From Planococcus sp. SK3692 (GTDB lineage Bacteria > Bacillota > Bacilli > Bacillales_A > Planococcaceae), in the NCBI RefSeq assembly GCF_028890485.2, contig NZ_JARCHV010000001.1, positions 558,001 through 622,000 of the forward strand: a stretch of DNA of 64,000 nucleotides, given 5' to 3'. The number at the start of each line of letters is the position of its first letter. The stretch's first letter is position 1. Under the pieces are notes generated by a model that did not search any database, was not told the origin of the DNA, and worked only from the letters and a program-made list of their open reading frames with translations. A program made the position numbers and the translations under genes. Positions 43,979-51,958 of the stretch are shown one piece after another.

Positions 43979-44007
43979 AGTGTAAATTATTTTTCCTATT
44001 TTCGCAA
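43979..44007 (-). promoter_or_regulatory. Promoter of the fadNAE operon
   Basis: Minus-strand TTGCGA (44007-44002) and TACACT (43984-43979), spacing 17, upstream of the FadR operator. Confidence 0.7.
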
Positions 44008-44039
44008 TATTTAATCGGAAGATTTTTCTGCCGTTTTTA

Positions 44040-44053
44040 TCCAAGCGCTTGGA
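44040..44053. promoter_or_regulatory. cre-like palindrome between fadN and the thioredoxin gene
   Basis: TCCAAGCGCTTGGA is a 14-base perfect palindrome with the AAGCGCTT core of CcpA sites; it lacks the outer TG/CA. It overlaps the -35 box of the thioredoxin promoter and is about 35 bases upstream of the fadN -35 box. Confidence 0.4.
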
Positions 44054-44077
44054 GACAAAGCAAAAAAAGGGTAAGAT
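44049..44077 (+). promoter_or_regulatory. Promoter of the thioredoxin-STAS-C39 operon
   Basis: TTGGAG (44049-44054) and TAAGAT (44072-44077) with 17 bases between them. Confidence 0.5.
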
Positions 44078-44105
44078 TAAAAAGACTATTAAAGGAGGTA
44101 ATTTA

Positions 44106-44426
44106 ATGAAATCCCTAAAAACAACTGAACAGTTTAACGATACAATCCAAAACGGTGAACCGGTCATCGTGAAATTCCAGGCTGGCTGGTGTCCTGACTG
44201 CACACGCATGGATATGTTCATCAATCCGATCATCGAACAATACGACAACTACCAATGGTTTGATGTTAACCGCGATGAACTCCCGGAAATCGCAGAGCAA
44301 TATGAAGTGATGGGCATCCCGAGCCTCCTGATCTTTAAGGACGGCGTAAAACAAGCGCATCTTCATAGTGCCAATGCCAAGACCCCCGCTTCTGTCATCC
44401 ACTTCCTGGAAGAACAAAAAGCTTAA
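44106..44426 (+). CDS. Thioredoxin family protein (WCPDC active site)
   Basis: Soluble thioredoxin-fold protein of 106 residues. VIVKFQAGWCPDCTRMDMF gives a CPDC redox site near 29-32, and EVMGIPSLLIFKDGVK near 69-84 supplies the cis-Pro loop. The N-terminal signal seen in secreted relatives is absent. ATG at 44106 follows AAAGGAGG; an earlier ATG at 44049 falls within the promoter. It opens an operon with a STAS gene and a C39-like gene, an unusual combination. Confidence 0.88.
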   Translation: MKSLKTTEQFNDTIQNGEPVIVKFQAGWCPDCTRMDMFINPIIEQYDNYQWFDVNRDELPEIAEQYEVMGIPSLLIFKDGVKQAHLHSANAKTPASVIHFLEEQKA

Positions 44427-44475
44427 AAGCGGAAGCCTGAAATATTCACGAATACGATAAAGCAGAGGTGCCGAA

Positions 44476-44934
44476 ATGGATCCACAACAAGAAATTAAAG
44501 AGCTGCAAGACCTTGTGGCGTATTACCAAGACGTCATCTACAATATGTCAGCACCGATCATCCCGTCGATAGTCCCAAATACCATTCTCGTACCGATCGC
44601 CGGATACATCTTCCGCGACCGCTTCGAGACGATCCGGACGAAAGTGCTCGATTACGCCGATAGCCACCGCGATACAGAAAAAGTGGTGTTTGATTTCACC
44701 GGCGTCACGATGCAAGACGTCCAGTCATTTGATTTTAACGAACTTGCACTCGAACTGACCCAATTGAACAGCGCCTTGAAATTGATGGGCTTGCGCGGCA
44801 TTTATGTCGGCTTCAACCCGCGTTTTGTCAGGGAAATTGTTCATGCCGGCATTCACGTCGATTTGGAAGTGTATACGACTTTCCGCAGCGCTTTGCAGAC
44901 TTTGCTCGATGAACGAGAAGCCAAGTTGCGCTGA
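44476..44934 (+). CDS. STAS-domain protein, RsbR C-terminal type
   Basis: A 152-residue protein with a single STAS domain after a short helix. MSAPIIPSIVPNTILVPIAG (about 24-43) is the strand pattern that opens the STAS domain in RsbR/RsbS-type stressosome proteins. KVVFDFTGVTMQD follows, where RsbR proteins carry a phosphorylatable Ser or Thr (Thr near 73-76 here). LKLMGLRGIYVGFNPRFV near 105 is typical of the fold. It lacks the globin-like sensor domain of RsbR, and no other sigma-B partner is near. ATG follows AGAGGTG. Confidence 0.85.
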   Translation: MDPQQEIKELQDLVAYYQDVIYNMSAPIIPSIVPNTILVPIAGYIFRDRFETIRTKVLDYADSHRDTEKVVFDFTGVTMQDVQSFDFNELALELTQLNSALKLMGLRGIYVGFNPRFVREIVHAGIHVDLEVYTTFRSALQTLLDEREAKLR

Positions 44935-44958
44935 TCCGTTTTAGAAGGAGGATGCATC

Positions 44959-45477
44959 ATGAAAGTGCTGCTGCCTTTTCAAGCAATGAACCAATACGCT
45001 GAACATGTTCCCCTCGCCTATCGTGCTTCTGCTTGCGGCCCTGTAACCGCCGCGTCTATTCTTCGCTATCACGAAGGAGTTGTGCCGGGGATCGGCCCGC
45101 TTTATAAAATGCTTGGGACGACGCCAATCGGATTGAGCGCATTTTGCCTGATGCGGCGATTGAAGAAACTTACCGGGCCGCGGTATGACATCAAGCGGAT
45201 TCGCTCGATCGAACAAATCAAACAGCAACTCGATGCCGGCTATCCGCTCGCTATGAAATTTGACCGTTATTTTTCAATGCGCTGGCGCCAAAAGACTACT
45301 TTCGCCTATCATTGGGTCCCGCTTATCGGCTATGAGGAAACGCCGGACGATCTGCTGCTGTTCATTCACGACAACGGACAAAAAAACCGCCCGAGCAAGC
45401 TGCGGGCGGTGTCGTTACGTGAAAACCAGTGCGTATTGAGTTTCATCCAGATTTCACCGGTTTCAAAGATTAAATGA
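44959..45477 (+). CDS. Peptidase C39-like (papain-fold) protein
   Basis: Soluble 172-residue protein of the C39/BtrH-like group. The proposed catalytic Cys is in SACGPVTAASILRYH (Cys near 26), His in FAYHWVPLIGYE (near 117), and Asn/Asp in LLLFIHDNGQKN (near 134), which is the order and spacing expected. There is no ABC or signal segment, so it is not a bacteriocin exporter. The C-terminus overlaps the convergent exonuclease gene by eight bases. ATG at 44959 follows AGAAGGAGG. The substrate is unknown. Confidence 0.75.
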   Translation: MKVLLPFQAMNQYAEHVPLAYRASACGPVTAASILRYHEGVVPGIGPLYKMLGTTPIGLSAFCLMRRLKKLTGPRYDIKRIRSIEQIKQQLDAGYPLAMKFDRYFSMRWRQKTTFAYHWVPLIGYEETPDDLLLFIHDNGQKNRPSKLRAVSLRENQCVLSFIQISPVSKIK

Positions 45478-46348
45478 ATGATTTTTCCAAGAGCCTTGCG
45501 ATCAGGCGGAATTCCCGCTCGTCGCATATCCTTACTAAATCAGAAGAATAATCTGGCACTGCAATTTCCTCAAGTGCCACATCGAGCTGGAGGTCATCTT
45601 TGATGACCGCCAGTTTTTTCGATAGCACGAGCATGTCCTGATGCTCTTCAATTTTCTTTTTCTGCGCTGGTTTCAGTTCTTCAAGATGTTCCAACACGCC
45701 TTCAACCGAACCGTAGCGCTGGATCAATTGTAGCGCAGTCTTCGGCCCGATGCCTTTGACGCCCGGATAGCCGTCGCTCGGGTCACCCATGAACGCTTTC
45801 ACATCGGCGAACTGCTCCGGCAAGATGCCATACTCTTCCCCGAACCGTGCATCGGTATAGAGATCATAGATATGGAAGCCTTTTTTCATGAAGGCGATCT
45901 TGACCGATGGGTTCAATAGCTGAAGCATATCTTTATCACCGGTGATGATCGTATAATCCGCCTCGTCCGGCCATTTTTTCGTAAACGATCCGATAAAATC
46001 ATCTGCTTCGATGCCCTTTTCGCCGTAGTTTTTCCATCCGAGAAGCTCGGACACTTCACGCGCTTGGTCGAATTGATGCACCATATCTTCAGGCGGCGCA
46101 GGCCGATTGGCTTTATAGCCGTCGAACATCTCGGTGCGGAAGGTATGCGCGCCCATGTCCCAGCAGACCGCAATATGGGTTGGCTTCATCAGTGATTTAG
46201 CGGTGAGTACGTGGCGTGCGAATCCTTGTACGCCGTTTGTCGCGAGTCCGCTTTCGGTGCGGAAAAATTGCCCGACGCCTGCTGTTGCAAAATATGAACG
46301 GAACAATACGGCCATTCCGTCTACAAGCATAATATGTGGTTTTCCCAA
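45470..46348 (-). CDS. ypcP: 5'-3' exonuclease of the DNA polymerase I type (YpcP/ExoR-like)
   Basis: Stand-alone flap-type 5'-3' exonuclease, 292 residues. MLVDGMAVLFRSYFA near the N-terminus, CWDMGAHTFRTEMFDGYKANR, ADDFIGSF and DYTIITGDKDMLQLL near 130, and the helix-hairpin-helix GYPGVKGIGPKTALQLIQRYG near 190-210 are all intact, with the metal-binding Asp residues. A TTG at 46348 is six bases behind GGAGGAG and gives the YpcP length; an ATG at 46363 would put that site inside the gene. It may aid RNA primer removal during replication. Confidence 0.9.
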   Translation of the reverse strand: MGKPHIMLVDGMAVLFRSYFATAGVGQFFRTESGLATNGVQGFARHVLTAKSLMKPTHIAVCWDMGAHTFRTEMFDGYKANRPAPPEDMVHQFDQAREVSELLGWKNYGEKGIEADDFIGSFTKKWPDEADYTIITGDKDMLQLLNPSVKIAFMKKGFHIYDLYTDARFGEEYGILPEQFADVKAFMGDPSDGYPGVKGIGPKTALQLIQRYGSVEGVLEHLEELKPAQKKKIEEHQDMLVLSKKLAVIKDDLQLDVALEEIAVPDYSSDLVRICDEREFRLIARLLEKSFI

Positions 46349-46403
46349 AAAATACTCCTCCATTCAACACGATTTCCATTATCCATTATACGCGACTTTC
46401 CAT

Positions 46404-46437
46404 AGAAAAAGGGTGCCGGACTTCCGGCACCCTTTTC
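46404..46437. terminator. Terminator between the exonuclease and BCCT genes
   Basis: A perfect 9-bp stem GGGTGCCGG / CCGGCACCC with a four-base loop, flanked by A and T runs. On the minus strand it would end the BCCT transcript after the R3 repeat. Confidence 0.85.
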
Positions 46438-46585
46438 GTTCTATGTTTTCCGAAGCTACTTGCTTGCTTTCCCTGGGGCGGGAATCGAGCCTCCTCAACC
46501 GCTTCGCGGTCTGCGGGGTCTCTCAAACCCGCTGATCCTACAGGAGTCAAGCAAACGCTTCTCCAAACACCTAGGCAGTTCACTG
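46438..46585 (+). repeat. Interspersed repeat copy R3 next to a terminator
   Basis: About 148 bases beginning at GTTTTCCGAAGCTACTTGC, directly after the terminator, with GCCTCCTCAACCGCTTCGCG, GCGGGGTCTCTCAAACCCGC and ACAGGAGTCAAGCAAACGC, and ending near ACCTAGGCAGTTCACTG. It lacks the AAGCTATCGA left end seen in R1. A weak outer hairpin at 46600-46640 (AGGATAG / CTATCCT) follows. Confidence 0.82.
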
Positions 46586-46663
46586 AATTTTTTTATACAG
46601 GATAGGCTTTTGCTCACTTTTACATATGGAGAGCTATCCTCTAGTTCAGCATCTTTTTATAGC

Positions 46664-48160
46664 TTATCGTTTGCGCTTGATTGCTTTGTATTCAAGATTC
46701 AAGGCTTTATAGAACGACGCCATCATCAATAGCATGATGAACGAGAACGGGAAGGCGGCGATGATTAATGCCGTCTGCAAGGACCCGAGTCCGCCTGCAA
46801 AGAGCAGGATGACCGCGATAGTCGATTGCGCAATGCCCCATGTTAGCTTCACGGCGTTCGCTGGATCCAAAGATCCATTTGAGCTTTGCATGCCGAGAAC
46901 AAACGTTGCTGAGTCAGCAGATGTGATGAAGAAGGTCGAAATGAGCAAGACTGCAACAACCGACAACAACATGCCAAGCGGCAGTTCATTGAACACTGCA
47001 AACAAAGTTTCTTCTGTCAACAATCCAGTCAAATCGACGCCGCTGCTTTGCACATCGATTGCCGTAGTACCAAATGCTGCGAACCAGATAAAGCTGATAA
47101 ACGTCGGAATAAGCAAGACGCCAAACAGGAATTCACGAATGGTCCGGCCTTTGGAAACGCGGGCGATAAAAATCCCGACGAACGGTGACCAAGAAATCCA
47201 CCAAGCCCAATAGAAGATGGTCCAGCCATCGATCCATGAACGATTTTCCCCGTCAATCGGAGCTGCACGGAAACTCATATTGATCAAGTTCTGGAAATAG
47301 TTACCGAGTGAATCGGTGAACATATTGAAAATTAACAAGGTCGGCCCGAGAATGATAACCAAGATCAGCAATGTAATCGCAAGTACCATATTGGTATTTG
47401 ACAAATACTTGATCCCTTTGCTGATGCCTGACCAAGACGATGCCATGAACAGCACAGTGACAACTGCGATGATGATGATTTGCGTGATCAGGCTATCTCC
47501 TGGAATGCCGTCAAACAAATACGCGAGCCCTCCGTTGATTTGGATAGCACCGAAGCCAAGAGTTGTCGCAACGCCGACTGCTGTCGCAAATACAGCGATA
47601 ACATCGACCAAAACACCCCATGGGCCTTTCATACGGTCGCCGAACAATGGGCGAAGCGTCGAAGAAATAAGCCCCGGCTCGCCTTTACGGAATTGGAAGT
47701 ATGCCAGTGATAACGCAACTACTGCGTAAATCGCCCATGCATGGATGCCCCAGTGGAAAAATGTAAAACGCATGGATTCCCGGAACGCTTCCTGAGATCC
47801 CGGCTCAGCTGTCGCCGGGTCGATCGCGAAATGCGAAAGCGGCTCTGCCGCACCCCAGAATACGAGCCCGATACCCATGCCCGCTGAAAACAGCATCGCA
47901 ATCCAAGTTGCAAATGAATATTCCGGCTTGTCCGTGTCTTTCCCTAAACGAATTTGTCCCATTGGACTGACAAGGAAGTACAGGCAAAAGATAACCATTA
48001 CTGAAACGATCAATAGATAATACCAACCGAACGAAGTAGTCAGGAATGATTCCATATTGCCGGTAACTTCCGCAAAATGTTCTGGAGCAAGCGCGCCGTA
48101 GCCAACTGCCAAAGCAATTAGAACGATCGAGATCCAAAACACGTTTGTTACTTTCTTCAT
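46664..48160 (-). CDS. opuD: BCCT family betaine/carnitine/choline transporter
   Basis: Sodium-coupled importer of glycine betaine or related quaternary compounds for osmoprotection, 498 residues, 12 helices. FSAGMGIGLVFWGAAEPLSHFA near 90-110 contains the Gly-rich Na+ site, and FYWAWWISWSPFVGIFIARVSKGRTIREF near 305-333 is the BCCT signature with the Trp box. ATG at 48160 follows GGAGGAG; the frame to 48187 is longer. OpuD in B. subtilis is the closest named relative, so the substrate is likely betaine. Confidence 0.92.
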   Translation of the reverse strand: MKKVTNVFWISIVLIALAVGYGALAPEHFAEVTGNMESFLTTSFGWYYLLIVSVMVIFCLYFLVSPMGQIRLGKDTDKPEYSFATWIAMLFSAGMGIGLVFWGAAEPLSHFAIDPATAEPGSQEAFRESMRFTFFHWGIHAWAIYAVVALSLAYFQFRKGEPGLISSTLRPLFGDRMKGPWGVLVDVIAVFATAVGVATTLGFGAIQINGGLAYLFDGIPGDSLITQIIIIAVVTVLFMASSWSGISKGIKYLSNTNMVLAITLLILVIILGPTLLIFNMFTDSLGNYFQNLINMSFRAAPIDGENRSWIDGWTIFYWAWWISWSPFVGIFIARVSKGRTIREFLFGVLLIPTFISFIWFAAFGTTAIDVQSSGVDLTGLLTEETLFAVFNELPLGMLLSVVAVLLISTFFITSADSATFVLGMQSSNGSLDPANAVKLTWGIAQSTIAVILLFAGGLGSLQTALIIAAFPFSFIMLLMMASFYKALNLEYKAIKRKR

Positions 48161-48195
48161 ATAGTCTCCTCCTTTGAATTTCTTCACAAGATATA

Positions 48196-48224
48196 ACGCT
48201 ACGGAACATTGGCGCGCTTGTCAA
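48196..48224 (-). promoter_or_regulatory. Promoter of the BCCT gene
   Basis: Minus-strand TTGACA (48224-48219) with TAGCGT (48201-48196) at 17 bases; the -10 box is poor, the -35 box is perfect. Confidence 0.5.
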
Positions 48225-48530
48225 CTGTCTGAATTATATATCAACTAAAGCGCTTAGGTTCAATATCAAATACCCATCACTCTGCGGAACAAAACAATGG
48301 AAATTAAGACCAATTGCCCATGGGAATCCTTGGAATCCGCTTAAACAAGTTATTCTTCATTCCCTAGACTCCTGTTTCTTCTTTAGGTCATCCCGATCTC
48401 TTTAAATTAGCGAAAGTTCTCGCTTTCGAAGCTACTCAAGCTGCATTTGTTTAGAAAAGCTGTGCTTGCGGGTAAGGAAATAAGATGTCTTTACTTCAGG
48501 ACATTTTCGCCATCACACACAACAGAACTG
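48225..48530. other. Divergent spacer between the BCCT and SDR genes
   Basis: About 300 bases without a gene. A CTAAAGCGCTTAGG stretch (48245-48258) has the CcpA-like core, and a CGAAAG / CTTTCG hairpin is at 48409-48427. I see no clear promoter for the SDR gene. Confidence 0.4.
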
Positions 48531-48543
48531 GAGCTGAATAGAT

Positions 48544-49284
48544 ATGACACAGAAAAATACCGCAATCATTACAGGAGCAAGCAGTGGTATCGGTCAAGCT
48601 ACTGCAAAGGAACTGGCAGCAAAAGGCTACCACGTCATGCTCGCTGCACGACGCGAAGAGCGCTTAGTGGATCTCAAAAAGGAAATCGAAGCTGAAGGCG
48701 GAAGCGCAGATTATAAAGTGACCGACGTCACTTCATTAGACGAAATGAAATCACTGGCACAAGCAGCATTAGAGAAAACCGGAAAAATTGACATACTGGT
48801 CAACAATGCTGGGCTTATGCCGCTCTCCTATATGAATAAGCTAAAAATCGATGAATGGGACAAGATGGTCGATGTTAACATTAAAGGCGTTCTTTACGGC
48901 ATCGCAGCTGTGCTTCCAATCATGGAAGAGCAGAAATCAGGCCATATCTTGAATGTCTCTTCTGTAGCAGGCCATCAAGTCATGAAAGGTAGCGCCGTAT
49001 ATAGCGGCACAAAATATGCGGTTCGCGCCATTTCAGACGGCCTGCGCCAGGAAATCGATCCAGCGCATGAAATCCGCGTGACAATCGTTTCGCCGGGTGC
49101 GGTCGCAACCGAGTTGACAGATACCATCACGGATGATGATGTCCTCGACAGCTTCAAGAGCATGTCCGAGTCTATGGAACCGCTACAAGCAGAAGATATC
49201 GCCAATGCTATTGGCTATGCTGTGGAACAGCCGACACATGTCGACGTCAACGAAATCTTGATCCGCCCGAGACAACAGCCTTAA
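48544..49284 (+). CDS. SDR family oxidoreductase
   Basis: Classical short-chain dehydrogenase/reductase, 246 residues, cytosolic. [15 protein letters not shown] (about 10-24) binds NAD(P), NNAGLMPLS (near 87) and the [13 protein letters not shown] active site (Tyr near 152, Lys near 156) are present, with Ser near 138. The alcohol or ketone substrate is unknown. ATG at 48544 follows GGAGCTGA. The aldehyde dehydrogenase follows 23 bases later, so the two may act in sequence on the same alcohol/aldehyde. Confidence 0.92.
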   Translation: MTQKNTAIITGASSGIGQATAKELAAKGYHVMLAARREERLVDLKKEIEAEGGSADYKVTDVTSLDEMKSLAQAALEKTGKIDILVNNAGLMPLSYMNKLKIDEWDKMVDVNIKGVLYGIAAVLPIMEEQKSGHILNVSSVAGHQVMKGSAVYSGTKYAVRAISDGLRQEIDPAHEIRVTIVSPGAVATELTDTITDDDVLDSFKSMSESMEPLQAEDIANAIGYAVEQPTHVDVNEILIRPRQQP

Positions 49285-49307
49285 GAAAAAGAATGGAGAC
49301 GATTCGA

Positions 49308-50780
49308 ATGAAAACCGATTTTTCCAAGATTTTTATAAACGGCGAATGGACTTCCGGGTCCAGCGATAGCCAAATGAAAAACACCAATCCGTTCACCGGC
49401 GAAGAACTAGTGACCACACAAGCAGCCGATAAGAACGATTTGGACGCCGCTTATAAAGCAGCAGAAACCGCCCAGCTTGAGTGGGCGAAGGAATTGCCCC
49501 AAGCGAAACAAGCCGTCATGGAAAAAGCCATCGAAGTCATGAAGGAAAACAAAGAATTGATCATCGAATGGCTCATCAAAGAAGCCGGCAGCACGAAAAT
49601 CAAAGCGACGGTCGAATTCGGTGCTTCGATAAACATCTTGAAAGAAGCAGTCACATTCCCGTTCCGCATGGAAGGAAAAATCATGCCTTCCCAGCAACCG
49701 GGCAAAGAAAACCGCGTCTACCGCAACCCGCTCGGTGTCATCGGCATCATCAGCCCGTGGAACTTCCCGTTCCATTTGGCGATGCGCTCTATCGCACCGG
49801 CACTTGCCACTGGCAATGCCGTTGTCATCAAACCCGCAACCGATACGCCTGTCACTGGCGGGCTGTTGTTTGCGAGCCTATTTGAAGCAGCTGGATTGCC
49901 TAAAGGCTTGCTCAACGTTGTCGTTGGCCGCGGGTCTGAAATCGGCGACGATATCGTCACGCATCCGACGCCGCGCTTGATATCATTTACCGGCTCGACG
50001 CCTGTTGGCAAACATATTGGCGAACTGGCCGGCGGCGCATTGAAGAAAACTGCCTTGGAACTTGGGGGCAATAATAATTTCATCGTCCTTGAAGATGCTG
50101 ATATCGATCAGGCAGTTGAGTCTGCCCTCTTCGGCAAATTCTATCACCAAGGTCAAATCTGCATGTCGATCAACCGCATTTTTGTCCATAAAGATATCTA
50201 CGACAAATTTGCTGAGCAGTTCATCGAGCGTGCCGGCAACTTGAAATACGGCAACCCTGCAGAAGCAGATACACAAGTCGGGCCGCTGATCAACCGCGAT
50301 CAAGTCGACCGCATCTTGAAAGACATCGATGCGACGGTCGAACAAGGCGCGAAGATCCGCCTTGGCGGCAAAGCGGATGGCAATGTCCTACAGCCGACCG
50401 TCTTAACCGGCGTCACGAATGACATGCCGCTTGCAGAAAATGAAATCTTTGGCCCTGTCGCCATTCTCATCCCGTTTGAAAGCGATGAGGAAGTCATCGA
50501 ACAGGCCAATAAATACCCGTTCGGTTTGAGCGGTGCTGTACATTCAGCGAATATCGAACACGGCACGAACATCGCCCACCAGATCGAGACAGGCATGATC
50601 CACGTCAACGACCAATCGGTCAACGACGAAGCGCATATGCCGTTCGGCGGCGAAAAAGACTCCGGCCTCGGCCGCTTTAACGGCGAATGGGTGCTCGAGG
50701 AATTCACCACCTTGAAATGGCTGTCCGTGCAGCATCAGCGCAGACAGTACGGGGCATTTGTGGATAATACGAAGAAATAA
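49308..50780 (+). CDS. Aldehyde dehydrogenase, aromatic-aldehyde type (YfmT-like)
   Basis: NAD(P)-dependent aldehyde dehydrogenase, 490 residues. SPWNFPFHLAMRSIAPALATG, FTGSTPVGKHIGEL, LELGGNN (catalytic Glu near 251) and FYHQGQICMSINRI with the nucleophilic Cys near 285 are intact. Residues 1-60 (NGEWTSGSSDSQMKNTNPFTGE) and the PQAKQAVMEKAIEVM helix resemble B. subtilis YfmT, which oxidises vanillin-like aldehydes. ATG at 49308 follows TGGAGACG; ATG at 49293 would include that site. It ends the SDR-ALDH operon. Confidence 0.93.
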   Translation: MKTDFSKIFINGEWTSGSSDSQMKNTNPFTGEELVTTQAADKNDLDAAYKAAETAQLEWAKELPQAKQAVMEKAIEVMKENKELIIEWLIKEAGSTKIKATVEFGASINILKEAVTFPFRMEGKIMPSQQPGKENRVYRNPLGVIGIISPWNFPFHLAMRSIAPALATGNAVVIKPATDTPVTGGLLFASLFEAAGLPKGLLNVVVGRGSEIGDDIVTHPTPRLISFTGSTPVGKHIGELAGGALKKTALELGGNNNFIVLEDADIDQAVESALFGKFYHQGQICMSINRIFVHKDIYDKFAEQFIERAGNLKYGNPAEADTQVGPLINRDQVDRILKDIDATVEQGAKIRLGGKADGNVLQPTVLTGVTNDMPLAENEIFGPVAILIPFESDEEVIEQANKYPFGLSGAVHSANIEHGTNIAHQIETGMIHVNDQSVNDEAHMPFGGEKDSGLGRFNGEWVLEEFTTLKWLSVQHQRRQYGAFVDNTKK

Positions 50781-50790
50781 AATAGCAGCG

Positions 50791-50830
50791 AAAAACCGGC
50801 AACTCCTATTCCAGGAGCTGCCGGTTTTTT
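50791..50830 (+). terminator. Terminator of the SDR-ALDH operon
   Basis: A 14-bp stem AACCGGCA...CTCCT / AGGAG...TGCCGGTT with one mismatch, followed by six T residues. Confidence 0.9.
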
Positions 50831-50954
50831 CAAAAAAAGACTCAATTGATTACTATAAGACACTTCCAGTTATTATATTAAAAGAGTTTTAATATAGACA
50901 TATTTTGTGTCTTAGGCTATAGCGATAGTTCTCATATCAGCTTTTCACAAAACA

Positions 50955-50991
50955 AAAACGCCAAAATCCTAACAAAGGATTTTGGCGTTTC
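50955..50991 (-). terminator. Terminator of ssrA
   Basis: A 14-bp stem AACGCCAAAATCCT / AAGGATTTTGGCGTT with a four-base loop and T run on the minus strand, 20 bases past the tmRNA CCA end. Confidence 0.9.
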
Positions 50992-51011
50992 GTATACTCC
51001 ATAAAATTCTA

Positions 51012-51363
51012 TGGAGACGGCGGGAGTCGAACCCGCGTCCAGAGACTCCGTTACTTGAGCATCTACGCGTGTAGCTTATCTATTGGAGTTTCGCCGCTCA
51101 ATCTGCCGACAAGCAGGCGTCATGAGGGCTAGTTCGAGAATCTCTTACAGTCAGCTCAAACGGCACTGACTGCCGTATCCCACTAAAAGTGAGCTCTATG
51201 CAGCCACATGGGCGATGGTTACATAAAGCAGATCCGAGCTTACGCTGCGAATGCTAGGTTGTTGTTAGTTTTGCCAGTTGTTATAAGTTACGTTGATGAC
51301 GGAGCCGATCCTCCGACGCGCAACCCAAGCTCGAACCATCCCTGTCGAATCCGTAACGTCCCC
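51012..51363 (-). ncRNA. ssrA: tmRNA (transfer-messenger RNA)
   Basis: A 352-base tmRNA for ribosome rescue. The 5' end GGGGACGTTACGGATTCGAC at 51363 pairs with CGTCTCC before the CCA at 51014-51012, forming the alanine-tRNA-like acceptor, with GGTTCGACTCCC as the T arm. The tag frame (51275-51240, minus strand) reads GGC AAA ACT AAC AAC AAC CTA GCA TTC GCA GCG TAA. With the leading tRNA-borne Ala it specifies AGKTNNNLAFAA. The CCA is encoded. Its promoter is 51412-51440 and smpB lies just upstream. Confidence 0.97.
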
Positions 51364-51411
51364 TCATTAAAAGAGAACACGGAAGTGGTTTAGCTTCGGT
51401 GTACTATTTTC

Positions 51412-51440
51412 ATTATAGGACAAAACAGGTCAGAGTTCAA
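51412..51440 (-). promoter_or_regulatory. Promoter of ssrA
   Basis: Minus-strand TTGAAC (51440-51435) and TATAAT (51417-51412), spacing 17. The start near 51405 would give a 42-base 5' leader that RNase P must remove. Confidence 0.85.
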
Positions 51441-51442
51441 GT

Positions 51443-51907
51443 TTAACGGTCCCTCTCTTTGAGTGCACGGTCGATTGCCCGCTTCGCATCTTTTTTCTTC
51501 AAGTCTTCGCGCTTATCGTATTTCTTCTTCCCTTTACCGACGCCGAGCAATACTTTGGCATAGCCGTCCTTCAAGTACATCTTGAGTGGGACGATCGCCG
51601 AGCCTTCGACTTTCGACTTGCCGACAAGTTCGTTGATCTGCTTTTTATGGAGCAGTAGTTTCCGCGACCGCAATGGGTCGTGGTTAAACTGGTTGCCTTG
51701 CTCATACGGTGAAATATGCATATTGGAAATCCAGGCTTCGCCGCCTCTGATGCGTACGAACGCGTCCTTGATCTGCACTTTGCCGCTTCTTGCGGATTTA
51801 ATCTCCGTACCGAGCAACACAATCCCTGCTTCGATCGTTTCTTCAATCGCGAAATCGAATCCCGCTTTTTTATTCTGGGCAATTACTTTGCCTTCTCCTT
51901 TGGCCAT
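51443..51907 (-). CDS. smpB: SsrA-binding protein SmpB
   Basis: tmRNA partner needed for trans-translation, 154 residues. [20 protein letters not shown] starts the beta-barrel (split at its start), [39 protein letters not shown] and the basic C-terminal helix [20 protein letters not shown] are all typical. It lies directly upstream of ssrA, between rnr and ssrA. Confidence 0.97.
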   Translation of the reverse strand: MAKGEGKVIAQNKKAGFDFAIEETIEAGIVLLGTEIKSARSGKVQIKDAFVRIRGGEAWISNMHISPYEQGNQFNHDPLRSRKLLLHKKQINELVGKSKVEGSAIVPLKMYLKDGYAKVLLGVGKGKKKYDKREDLKKKDAKRAIDRALKERDR

Positions 51908-51931
51908 TTCTGTTCACCTCAAACTGTTGGA

Positions 51932-51958
51932 AAAAGCGGCACGCGGCCGCTTTTTTTA
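51932..51958 (-). terminator. Terminator between rnr and smpB
   Basis: AAAGCGGC / GCCGCTTT stem with a five-base loop on the minus strand, next to the rnr stop, leaving 25 bases to smpB. It may be only partly efficient, since smpB lacks an obvious promoter. Confidence 0.7.

Noticed and set aside
48245..48258. Second CcpA site upstream of the BCCT gene
   Set aside because: It has the AAGCGCTT core but the flanks do not fit the cre pattern and the palindrome is imperfect.
48409..48460. Remnant of the repeat family before the SDR gene
   Set aside because: TTTCGAAGCTACT resembles the R3 left end, but none of the core blocks follow.
51012..51060. tRNA-like 3' half with GGTTCGACTCCC and CCA
   Set aside because: It is the acceptor and T arm of the tmRNA; the remaining cloverleaf arms of a normal tRNA are absent.
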